Of a stretch of 64,000 nt of DNA, positions 44,130 through 56,100 are shown piece by piece. Under the pieces are notes generated by a model that searched no databases, was not told where the DNA came from, and worked only from the letters and a program-made list of their open reading frames with translations. Each line of letters begins with the position of its first letter. Within the stretch, counting starts at the first letter, position 1. The DNA is from Sciurus carolinensis. Lineage: Eukaryota; Chordata; Mammalia; Rodentia; Sciuridae. The stretch covers positions 167,522,098 to 167,586,097 of the forward strand of contig NC_062217.1 of assembly GCF_902686445.1 (NCBI RefSeq). The letters run 5' to 3'. The position numbers and the translations under genes are program-made.

Positions 44130-47100
44130 GTTAAGCATATTGGTGTGGGTTACTTCTGGGTTCTCAGTTCTACTTCATCGATTGTCTTAATTACTCCAGC
44201 TACGTAACAAGTCTTGATCAGATGCAGTGATTCTTCCCACTCTGTTCTTCTTTCAAGTTGTTTTAGGTGTTCTAGGGCCTATGGTTTTTTATGTAAATTT
44301 TGGAATAGACCTATGTATAAAAAAATGATTGCGGGGACTTTGATAGGAATTACACTATCAAAGCGTAGATCGGTTGGAGAACAGACTTCTTTACTATGCT
44401 GAGTCATCTACTCCAGGAACATATGGACTGTCCATTCATTTAGAACATCTTTATTTCTTCTCAGCACCATCGTTTTGTAATCTTAGTGAACAGACCCTGC
44501 ACATGTCTTGTTAAGTTTTACTTAAATAGTGCGTTTTCTTTGGAGTGACTACAGATGGTGCTGTTTGTAACTTTAGTGCCCACACGTTTATGGTGAGTGC
44601 CTTGATTTTATATATATATATACATATACATATATATATGTATATGTATATATATATATATTTTTTTTAGTTGTAGATGAACGCAGTACCTTTATTTTAT
44701 TTATTTATTTTTATGTGGTGCTGAGGATCGAACCCAGTACCTCACACGTGCTGAACAAGCACTCTACCACTGAGCTACAATCCCAACCCAAGTGCCTTGA
44801 TTATTTATGTGCTCATGTTGCATTCTACAATTACCAGTTCCCAAGGCTATGTTGTCAGCATGTTGATTCCTTGGGATTTTCTATGTAGATAATCATGTCA
44901 TTTGCAAATAGAAACAGTTTTGTTTCTTTTCTTCCATTCCCTATGCTGTTCATTTCTTTTCTCTTTTTCTTTATTACAGTGACCAGGACTCCCAGTGCTA
45001 TGTTAATTAAGAGCAGTGAGTGTGGGACCCTTCCCTTGTTCCCCACTCCCAAGGGGAAAGCATTCAGTCTTTGCTGTTAAGCAAGATATGAGCTACAGGG
45101 TTTTTTTTTATAAACACCCATGGTCAAGTTGAGGAAGTTCCTCTCCATTCCAGTTTGCTTATGGTTTTTAAAAATCACGAACAGGTGTTGGATTTTGTCA
45201 AATGCTCTCTCTTCATCAGTTGAAAATAACCATGGTGTCTTTCTTCTTTGGACTGTTGACATGTTAGATTACACTGATTTTCAAATATTGAACTTGCCTT
45301 GCACACCTGGAGTAAATCCCACTTAGTTCTGGTGTATAATTATTTTGACATGTGTTAGCATCAATTTGCTAATATTTTGTGGAGAACTTTTGTGCCTAAA
45401 TTCATAAGAAATATTGCTTCGTAGTTTTCTTTTGGGGTCTGGTTTTGGTATCAGAGTAATGCTAGCACCACAAAATGAACTGAGAAGTGCTTACTCCTGT
45501 TTTCTGAAAGATTTTGTAAAATAAATCTTACATTAAAAAAAAAAAGTTGGCAAGCAGTTTCAGTTATTTCTGAACACTCTGTAAACCTGGGAAGGGTGCC
45601 TGCTGGCCGGGTCAGCTCAGGTCCCCCCCCCCCCCCCCCCCCCCCCCGGTAGTCCCCCTTGGAGGAATGTTCCCTGCTGCATCTGAGTGGAGGATGCTTG
45701 CCACCTGCAGAGAGCCCCCCAGGGCAGGTGCAGCACAGGGCACTTGCTGAGCTTGGCATTCGCTCCTCATTAACAAACCCAGGGGATCCCCTGAAGTCTG
45801 TGGATCTATTTAAGTTCCCTGAGTCCCACTGCTTTCTGTGAACAGGATAGAGCAGTGGTTCCGACCCAGGGGTGATTTTTGTCCTTCAAGGGGCCTTTGG
45901 TTATGTCTGGAGAGTTTTGGTGTTAAGAGCTGAGATGTGAGGGTCTCCTGGCATCTAGTAGGCAGAAGTCAAGTTTGTTGCCGAATATTCTACAATGCTC
46001 AGAATAGTCTCCACCAACAGTGCCAAGAACAGAGGAGCATTTGCCTTCTTAACTGCTCTAACAGAAATCCTTGGGGCAGTGGGTAAACTTCCCTAGCTTG
46101 AGATAAATTTTGACCCGAATTCAGGCAAAGTGAGGAGGCCTTAGGTTTCCTCCCCTTGTCCAGAGTGGGATGCTCTTGTTACCTGGCAGAGACAGAAATG
46201 GGATGCTCTGCCAGATGAAGGGTAAGGAATCTTGAAAGGCTCTTGCTGTGTGCATTTGCCAAAATGCTTTCCAGAAAGGAGCTACCGCTTCTCTCATCAG
46301 GGTGTGAGGGCCCATCTCATTGTGGCCTTGCGAGCAGTGACTATTTTAATGCCTCAGGACCTTACTAATCAGAAAGGTAAGAATGCTTGGGGGGTTTAGA
46401 TACCCTCATCCCACTCTGCCTGGGTCTTGCTTCCCAGGCCCGCCAGTTCTGCCCTGGCCTCCCTGCTCTCTGTCCTGCTGAGCGTCAGGGCTGCAAATTT
46501 TGCTCTGCAGAATTTCACATCTCTCCCCTCACCAGGCAAGAGCTTTCCCCAATTCCTGGGGATGTCTACAGCCACCTGAGTTCCTCAGACCCAATTCAGC
46601 ATCTCCCCCATCCTGCTTCTCCTCTTGCCTTCTCCTTCCTGGGCACCCTGATCTATTCTGCCATCTAAGACCAGAACCTGGGGGCCACCCCAACTCTGCA
46701 CACTGCCACTCCCACATCTACTGCATCGCCCTGTGATTAATTGATGGCCTGGCCATTGTCCTTCTGAATTTTTGTGTAATTAGGACTTTGGGGGGCTGCA
46801 GGAGACAGAAACCCATCTCCAGCAATGGTGGACTGAGACAGGGGTTGTTGGTTGGTAGAACTGAGGAGCCCAAGGCTCATGGCTCAGTCCAGAGCTTCCT
46901 AAGATGACCTGAGCTCCCTCCTCTCTGGGCCTCGCTCCACTTGCCTCTGATTCCTCAGTGCTCAGGGACATCCTTCAACCTGGCTGAAGAGAAGAGATAC
47001 CCGTCCCAACTTCAGGTCTCCGTGCTTCTGGCAGCTAGGGGTCCAGCCTGATCTGGCCTCCCTAAGGAATTGGACCAGCCCCGATTACATCGTGTGCCTT

Positions 47101-50100
47101 CCCTGGGTTCAAACACTGTGCCCAGAATGTGGACGCTCTGGTAGTCCCCCCAAGTCATGCACCGCCCCGGAGGGCACAGGCAGGCCCACTGAGTGCAGAG
47201 AGGGGAGCAGTTCCTCAGAGGACAGAGACGGTCCAGATCCAGTACATCGTCTAATCCAAGGGTCCCCTCGTTATCCCTACGACCCTTCACCGCACGTCCA
47301 GATGGTCCCTGATGCCTCTACGCTGGTTTCTTGGGCTCCTGTGCCGCCCGCGTCCACGAGGCCCCCATTCCTCTCAGCAGGCTCTTCAACCGTGAGGCTG
47401 CGCCTGGGGTCCCTGCAGCCCGCTTACCAGAGAACTCAGGAAGAAAGACCTGAGCTGGGGAACCTCCCGTCTGTAGGTGAAGAGCAGGTGTGCAGGCCAG
47501 GGGCGTCACTAGGGCCAAGGATGAGGGACAAGGCTGCCCAATACTGGGCTTGCTATCTTCACACATCCTCGCTACAGCTTCCTCTCCCTCTGTGGTCTGA
47601 TTCCACCTGGGTGCCCACGGCAGGGTGGGCGAGAGTGTGTCCTGCACTTGGGCCCTGGGAGTAGAAGCCAGAGGCCGTGCAGGTGTCTGTTCCCTCAGCC
47701 TGTCTTAACCGTGAGACCCCTTGGCTTTCAGCAGGAGGATGCCAACCCGCGTAATGTCGTCCTATGGCCTCCGAACCCTGACCCTGTGCAGGTACTGGAT
47801 GTGTGTTGCCCTGCATGTGGCTTTCAGTCCCCCTAACATCTCTGGCTGCAGACATTTGGTATGGCATGTGCATTTAGAAATTTAGGCTTCTCCTCCTCCC
47901 TGTCTATCACCTACTCCCATCGACCCCTAGTAGAAATGAGCAGTACACGTTTAGGTTTTTAGCAATAACCTTTTGGTGTGCATATCCCCAAACCGGCTTG
48001 GCTGAAGTGCTCTGAGTTGAGGAACGAGGAAGGATCAGGAGGCAGAAACTGGGAACCAATCCTTTGAACTTCTGCTGGGAATTCTGTTGTCCTGGAGTGA
48101 GGCTGGGGATGAGGCAGCGGGCCCACCTTCACCTCCAGTGGGCCAAACTCATCGTCATTAAAAAGTTCAAACTGCCTTCAGCCCTCGGTGTCAGGATGCA
48201 GCATGCAGCTAGCTGAGCTCGCAGCTTCGGCTCTGCCCGAGGCGTTTGTCACCTCCAGGGACAGGACAGGTGAGGAGCTTCACCTCCTTCCACAGTGGTT
48301 TTTCTTGAAGAGGATGTCGGGGTTAGTGTGTACCCGTGGGTGTGGTGGGGGAGGCAGAGGCCCCTGGCTCCTTGTGGCCTGCTCTGAAGTCCCTGTCATG
48401 CCTGTGTGTCCGGGTTGGTCACGGAGGCGATGTGTCCTTGCTTTAAGAGGCGCTCCACCCTGAAGCCGGCAGCGGCTGGGCGTGCTGGAGGGATCTGCTT
48501 CTCTGCTGCTCCAGCAGGGAGGGATTTTGAGGTTGCGAAATAGCCAAGCCTGGTGATGCCTTTGAACATGTGTGACTTCATCGACTCCTCATGAGGCGGG
48601 CAGGCCCAGGCAGGTCACTCCCCATTTGTGGATGAAGAAAGGGACTCGGATGGACAGTCATCCTGGGTCCCCTGTGTGAGTGAAAGGGTGAGATTAGGAC
48701 CCTGGTCCTCAGGGGTTACAGAGAACAGTCAGGCCCGTGGTTTCCAAACTGGGTTCGGGCAATCTGGGGACCTCCAGCATTGCTTCAAGGACTGGCCCAG
48801 ACTCAAGGGGGACATTTGGGGGGAGAATTCAGGTCACCTGCCCAGCTTGCCTTATGTGGCCCTGTGTCATGAGACACTTGGAAGAGAATGTTTTGGAATC
48901 AGGGTGGAGATAAGCCCAGATGTGGCCCATCTTCTTCACTGTTCTACTCTGTGTGTGAGTGAGGAGGACAAGGCCTTGCCCACCGCCCCAGGACGAGAGC
49001 TGCCAGGGGCTCCTCGGCAAGGCTCCTAGTGTTCCCCGCCAGGCGAGGGGCTCTGGGCTGGCTCAGGGCCACATGGCACTTTGCAGCAGAGCTCAGGGGC
49101 CTGGCCACAAGCTGCCACTCGTGAACATTAGTGGAACCTCGCCCCACTGGGGGGCAGGGGCTGGTTTAGGCGCAGTGACTCCAAAGGGGAACAGGGCAGT
49201 CAAGGTCCCTGCCTGGTGGAACTGAGTTCCAGCCAGGGAGTCAGACAAGCCAGAACAATAGACAAGCCAGCAAGTTAATGAACGTGAATAGAACTGAAGA
49301 TCATTGTGTTCAGTGGAATGAGCCAGGCTCAGAAAGACAAGCGCCCGTGAGCTCACTCGTGGAATCTGAAGATGATCTCACAGGAGTCGAGGAGGGAGGC
49401 GGCTGCGGGAGGCAGGGGCGGTGGGTGAGGTTGAGCAGGGGCGCTGAGCTGCGGTTAGATGGAGCAAGGAGCTCCACCTCTGCTGAGCTACAGTGTTTTC
49501 ATAAAAATGACAAATGTCTGCGAGATGGAGGCATCTACCCTGATTTCAATGGTAACGTGTATATTAAACTGGGTTGCTTAACCACTAAGCCACATTCCCC
49601 AATCCCTTCTTTATTTTTTTATTTTGATACAGGGTCTGGCTAAGTTGCTGAGTCTGACCTCAAATTTGCAATTCCCCTGCCTTGGCCTCCCAAGTCGCTG
49701 GGATTATGGGCATATGCTACAATGCCCTGTCAAAATACACATATATTGAAACATACTAGAGCACTCCATTGGTCTGCATAGTTTTGGTTTTTACACATCA
49801 GTTAAAAATGAGTTTAGTTAATAAAAAATCACTTATCAGGCACTATTCTAGCACCGGAACAGTTCAGCCATGATCCACCGGCGCAGCTTCCCTTGCACAG
49901 GGGACAGTGGACGGTGAGCTGGCAGGGAGGCAAATGCATCCTTGCATTTCCTATAGGAACTGGGCTGGGTGCTGCTGCTTTTTTCTTTGGGGTTTTTTAA
50001 AAAAGTTTTGCTAATGCATAACATAAAATGGGACACTTCCACTATTTTTAAACGTGCAGTTCTGTAGTTCCTTGTTCTAGACGGTTGTGGAGGTCCTGGG

Positions 50101-53100
50101 ATAGTAGAGAGTAAAAGCCTGGGAAGCCAGAGCAGGCGTGATGGGCGCTGGAGGGTGGGGCCCCGGGAGGGCCCTGAAAGGCAGCAGGCCCTGGCGTCAG
50201 GGCAGTAGAGGGGCTCTGGGCTCCACAGGTGGGAAGAAACAAAGCAGCTTAGTGACAACATCAGGGATAGCAAGGTCTCTGGTTCCATTTCCAAACCTTG
50301 ACATTCTGGGAATGTGGAAGGAAAATCAGCATATTTGAGAGGGTCTCAAATTAGTGGGTTCCCAGGTCAACCAGGCATCAGGAAAGGTGGGCAGAATGGA
50401 GCCATTAGGAAGCGGGAGGATTGTCCATCTGGGGGCAGAGACGAGGTCGGAAGAGACAGACAGGAGGTGGACGGAGCAGCTCAGGGCTCAGAGGGTCCCC
50501 AGTGGGGCCTTCAGGCTGTCCTGGAGCGGGGTGGGGACGCCAGTGTGAAAGGACCTCTCTTCTGAGCCTCTTGGCAGCAGGCCAGCTGATTACTTTGAGG
50601 ATTTCTGCTTTTGCAATTCTTTGGCAACAACTCATGTGTTGAGTGACTTACAGACAGCGTGGTGTTCCTCAAGAAGTCCAATTGAATAGCTTCACAATAG
50701 TCCCGCCTGGAGATCCCACTGACCAGTCACACTTATTTCTTCAGCGAGCATGCTGTTCGGATCCTGGCTTTAGTCTGCTCTGCGTTCTGAGGGAAGAGAA
50801 GCCATTGGCAGAGGAAAGTTCCCAGACTTAGCCTGCAGCCTGCTCTGCCATGTCATCCACGCTCCTCTTAGCCCACCCTGGGGCTGCCAGTCCTGCTTGT
50901 TACTCACGCTCCTTCCGTCAGTGACTGACACTCAGGCTGCCACAGGCTGCCTTCGGACAGCACCCAGCAGCCTCAGCAGCAGCGTAGCCGGGCCCAGGCT
51001 GCTCCTTCCTGGGGCCTCGCCTCCCGGCACATGTTGGAAATGGAGAGAAAGTCGTGGGGAGAAAAGGGAGTCTGCTTCTGCAGTCTGAGGTCGGCCTTCG
51101 CCAGGCGGTGTGTGCTGTTCTGTTTGGAGGGCCTGTGACTGTGTGCGTGTTGCCAACAGCCGCAAATGCCCTGTGCCGAGTCAGTGGGAAGGGCCTTCTT
51201 TAGCTCCCGAGGAAACAGCAGAATAAGCAGCATTTTCTCAAATGTATTGACAGTAGGTGGAACAGTAATGGGAAAAGACAATCGGCACCAAGCCTGTATT
51301 CATAACAGAGAATTTCCCAGTGGACGCATCACACCTGGCCCAGAGGTGGGGCTCATTGTCACCGACACAGTCACCAACTCACCTGAATAGCCCGGGTCCA
51401 GGTTCGGGCCAGGTGCCTCTTTTGAAGGCCTGGTTGACTACTTTGGCCTAAGCTGAAGTAGTCACTGGGAATCTCAGTTAAGGAGCTTTGGCTCTGTTTC
51501 TTCCTATAATAATAATCACTAGCATGGCTCATGTCCACGGTGGCTTAGCCATGTGCTAAGTGATGTGCAGGTTTTGTTTTATTCGACCTTCAGAGCAGCC
51601 CTGGGATTAAGATCCCCTCTCCCAGAGTCTGCCCACGTGCACATCAGCAGCAGCCTTGAGCGGTGGGCGCACCGCCCTGGGCTGCCTGCCCCTCTTCCTT
51701 GAGTCAGCCTGCTGCTGCTGTACTGGAGAGTGAGCGGATGTGGGAATTCTAGTGGGGCAGGGAAGCTAAGCGTCCGCCTGCATGTCGGCGGTGCCCTCGC
51801 CCCGCAGGCCTTCCCGCAGCCAGCTCCTCCAGCACAGCCTCTGTCCTCTGTGTGCTGTTCTTCGCCAGGTTTACGAGGTGCTCTTGTCACCACTGAGGGA
51901 GGGAGAACAGGGATTGTGTCCCCATTTTACAGATGGGGAACGAGGTTCAAAGAGGTGAGCGGATCTGTCCAAGGGCCTGCGGATTTGGGCTTTCGGCCCT
52001 CGACTAGCCCTCCTTCAACCAGATTGCTTCTAACAGACCAAACATGCTCAAGACATCAATTCCAGGCACAGTCTTGGAGTCTGAGTTTCCTTTCCCCTAC
52101 AGACAAAAGTGATCAGAGCACGTCAGCTCTAGCATCTCTGAGGTTCCTGGGTCCTCTTAGGGCGACACCACATGCAACCCAAATGCTTTTGAGGTCGGGA
52201 AGGTTGATATCATTTGCATCCATTCATTGAAGTTCCATGAGGGTAGGAACCACGTCCTTTTTTAAAAACTAAAGTTTTTATTTAGGATCTTTCTAGATTG
52301 ACAGAGAAGGTGCAAGGAGAGTACAGATTCCCTGCAGACACTCCGCCAGCTTCTCACTGAACATGGCCTTTTTGACCCCTTGGTGTCTACCCAGAACGTC
52401 CTCAGTCTTACACCCGGGCACCGTCACATCAGACCGCAGATGTCCTTATGCGCTCCATCTTTTAAGGGAAGAGTGAGGACTCGAACCCAGCTCTCTCCAC
52501 TCCAGGCCGTGTTCATTTCTTCCACTGGATCAGTCTGCGTCACATCAGAGGGTTGAGATCCCACCCATGCAGGCCTCCTTTGCTGGCCTGACAAAGGAGG
52601 CACCCGCTGGCTGGGGCCAGCTGTCCTCTCGGCCTAAGGAGGTCTGTCCGTCCTGTTCTTTTGGAGGTGAGGAAAGATTCCGGATGAACTGGCAGACCTG
52701 GTACGAGCAGTTGTCTCCCTGGACAGGGAAGATGGGCAGCCTGCCGCTGGAACACGGAGCGTGTGTTCGCCCTCCATATTTGGCCAGCCTGGCAGTTGTT
52801 TCTGAAACCCGACTCCCAGTGCCATGGGGATGACCTTTGCTCTACTTCCCAGCATGCACCTGCACTCAGCTGCCCCCAGGAGCTCCTCCAGCCTGGACGA
52901 GGTGGGGAGACACTGGCCATGACCTGGCTATGCTCATTAGGCATGCTTTCATTAATCTTACTGGCATGAACCACAGAGCTGGAGCATCTGTAAGAGGTAA
53001 GCAAGGCCAGTGAATTCTTTTTTTTTAATGTTGAAACACTTTGGCTTTTGACAGGGTCCTTTTCAAGACCAGCAAGTTGCTGTAACTGTATGAAGATTGC

Positions 53101-56100
53101 TTTAAAATCTACTCAGGGCTCTGGAGTATTCCAAAGCCTGAGAAAGGCATTTGTTTACTCAAGCAGTGGCAGCGAAGGAAAGATGTGAGGAAGCAGCTGG
53201 GCCAGTGGCTTGTCATGTGGGACGCTGATGGGTTTCCAGCCTGCTGTTTGGAAGTGTTGAAGAGTCACTTTAGAAACGCGTGCTGTTTAGCGATGCCTGT
53301 TGGCACAGCAGGGCCCAGCAAGCCATAGGGCTCCACACTGTTGGGAGCTGGGGAAGCTGGGTGGGGGGACAAAACTGAGAGCCCCGAGGGCGGCATGTGC
53401 TTCCCTTGACTCAGAAGTGGCTGCCAGACCAAATGAGATTCATCTACTTTTCATAAATTCCACCAATATTTATGGACTGCCTTTTCTGTGCCAGGTGCTA
53501 TGCTAGGCATCAAATCTAGGCACTTGTGCCACATTATTCATAAATACCCAGTTGTTTTAGTTACTTGGAGCACAGTAACAAGATGACAGAGACTATAGAG
53601 ACACTATCTCCACTGTATGATAAAGCAGAATAAAGTAGATGTCAACCATTCAGCTCCAGATCCTGGTTCCAGCGTTCTCCAGCTGTGTAACCTCTCTGTG
53701 CTCTGATTTGTGTTGGTATCTACAAAATAGGGTTGTGAGGATTAAATGAGTTTAAAGATGTAAAGCACTTGAAAAAACAGTTTTTTCACATAGAAAGTTT
53801 ATAGTAATACATTTGATGTTATAGCAGATGAATGTTAGCTAAGTGTTGAGTGTTTTTATTATTATTGAGGAAAGAACACTGAATTTCAAGGCAGAAGACC
53901 TGAGCAGGTTACCTGTATTTCTCATTCTGATAAATGGAAAATATTCTTTTACCCACCTTGTTTAGTAAGCAGGGATTTTGTAAGAGTCGGGGGGGTGTCA
54001 AAGCACTTTGAAAAGAGCAGTGTGCCACTGATTTACTTATTTTTTGGTGCTGGGGATGGAATCCAGGGCCTCACACGTGCTGAGCACGTACTCTACCCCT
54101 GAGCCACATCCCTGCCCTGTTGCTTTTGACTCTGTCCGAATCTATTTCTACTGGAGATAACTGGTCTTGTTCTTGCAGCTTAGCTTTCTAGCAGGAAGAG
54201 GGGATGGGCCGAAGAGGAAAAATGTTCCCGTTCTCTTCTTTAGAGACAGGTCATGACGCAACCCTCATTGTGTTCCCTCTGCAGAGGAAGCGCGGCTTGA
54301 GGTCCCTCCCCACTTAATTAGAGCAGAGATCTGCCTCCTCATTCCATCTGTCCTTTGCGTCTGTCTGGGCTGTTAGATATGTTGACATCTTTCCAGAATT
54401 ACTTTAAAAAGAAACTTTGATCAACTGGGTGTGGTGGCGCATGCTTGTAATCCCAGTGACTCGGGAGGCTGAATCAGGAGGATTGTGAATTCAAGGCCAG
54501 CCCTTAGCAAGGCCCTAAGCAACTTGGGGAGACCCTGTCTCTAAAAAATATATAAAATATAAAAAAGGGCTGGGAACGTGGCTCAATGGTTAAGCATCCC
54601 TGGGTTCAATCCCTGGTACCAAAAAAAAAAAAAGAAAAAAAATGAAGTTTTGATTGTGGAATACCAGGCAGGAGGTGTAGCTGTCAAATTATTTGCACTA
54701 TTCAGTGCAGAAACTGTGGCAATTAGAAGGGAGGCAGCCGGAGGTGGTGGGAGCTGAGGTTTGCGTGACAGACAAGCAGGAACTGGGTACAAAAATGCCA
54801 CTCACTCTGCCTGTGATTCTTGAGTTATCAGAGCAAGACATGAAAATCATGCACCCAAAGGTCGCAGTGTTCTGTAGTTGAGGAACCTGCCTTCGAAGTG
54901 TTCGGGCAGTTTTGGAGCTTGGATATGCAGTGATTTCCAGTGGGCACTGTCTAGATACTGTGTCCTAGAGCGACTGCCTTCCTGGACACATGGATAGGAG
55001 CTGAGCCCTGCAGGGCAGGGGACGGGATGCCCTTGGGGGAAATGGTTCAGCCAGCGTGGAGGTCACACCAGGCTGGGGTCAGCAGCCCCTCTTGAGTGAG
55101 GAGTCAGCCCCAGCTCTCTCTGCCTCCTCTCCTCTCCTTGACCAGGGGATCAGGAAGAAAGAGGACCTGTCCTGGCTCTGCAGTCAGAGAAGCCGGTCCA
55201 TTCAGACCACTGCTGTGTGATCTCAGCCAAGTGATGGAAACTTTCAAAGCCCCAACTCTAAACTGGGACACACACACCCTCTTCCTTCCAAGGCTGTGAA
55301 GGTTCAAGGAGACAGTTCATGAAAAGATACTGGCCCAGCGCCAGCCCTTGGCACTCGCTCAAGGACCAGAAATTATTATTATTACTGCTGCTGCTGCTGC
55401 TGCTGCTGTTTCCTCTGCCCCCTCCCAACTCCCCGCATTCTGTCCTTCAGCTAAAGTGAGCACTCACGGTAGCCCTGGACCCTGTGAGCCTCCTAAGGCC
55501 GGGGTTTCCTTTATCATTTTGCCTTTGGACACAATTGCAGGAACTTGGCCAGCCACTCAGAAAAATGTGCCAGGCAGGGAAGAGACACAGGCAAACCCAG
55601 CCTGCTCCTCGGGCTGGCACCCGAAGGCCAGGTCCATCCAACAGGAGGTTCAGGACCTTAAGAAGAGTCCCAGGCACAGAAAGGTTGCACTCAGGTGTCC
55701 TACAGAAACTCCAATATTAATTCACAAACCTCCACTTAGAGGTTACAGAGGTTGGGGGTCCTCCCTTCTGGGGGCCCAGGAGGCTGGGACCCACTCCCAG
55801 GCAGGAGCCGCCCCCTGCGATCACCCCTGGTGGTGGTAGTACTGGGTCTGCCACCCTGGACTATGGGCAAACAGAGGGGGCTGGAGCCTTGTTGACATTT
55901 ATGGCCCCCACGTCTGGCACATGATAGGTTTTAGATGAATGTTCCCTGGGTGATTGACACAGTCAGCGAATCAGTGAATAGAACATTAATTTTTGGAAGG
56001 AGGCAAAAGAGAGTGTCTTCAAGTAATGGCTGCGTCAGGCCCGTTGGTCCAGCTGGTGAGTCGGTCAGTTCACGAGTGTCTCCAGGTGCCCCAGTGAAGG

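Larger units (their letters stand above)
42312..45535 (-). mobile_element. Old L1 (L1M-type) with ORF2 reverse-transcriptase remnant, carrying three nested insertions
   Basis: On the minus strand, L1 sequence runs from ORF2 (about 45535) to the 3' UTR (about 42330). Fragments at 45077-45262 and 44855-45052 read reverse-transcriptase-like segments, including FDKIQHLFVIFKN and LFANDMIIYIENPKEST; the normal catalytic FADD is FAND here. The 3' UTR shows blocks such as tcgtataattggaatcatgc. Insertions are a MaLR LTR (43053-43446), a B1-dID SINE (43900-44120) and an ID SINE (44608-44790). Confidence 0.82.

Noticed and set aside
47092..47664. 190-codon plus-strand open frame inside the TACC2 intron
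   Set aside because: It does not match TACC2 as I know it, lacks convincing splice borders, and its Pro/Ser-rich composition fits a chance frame.
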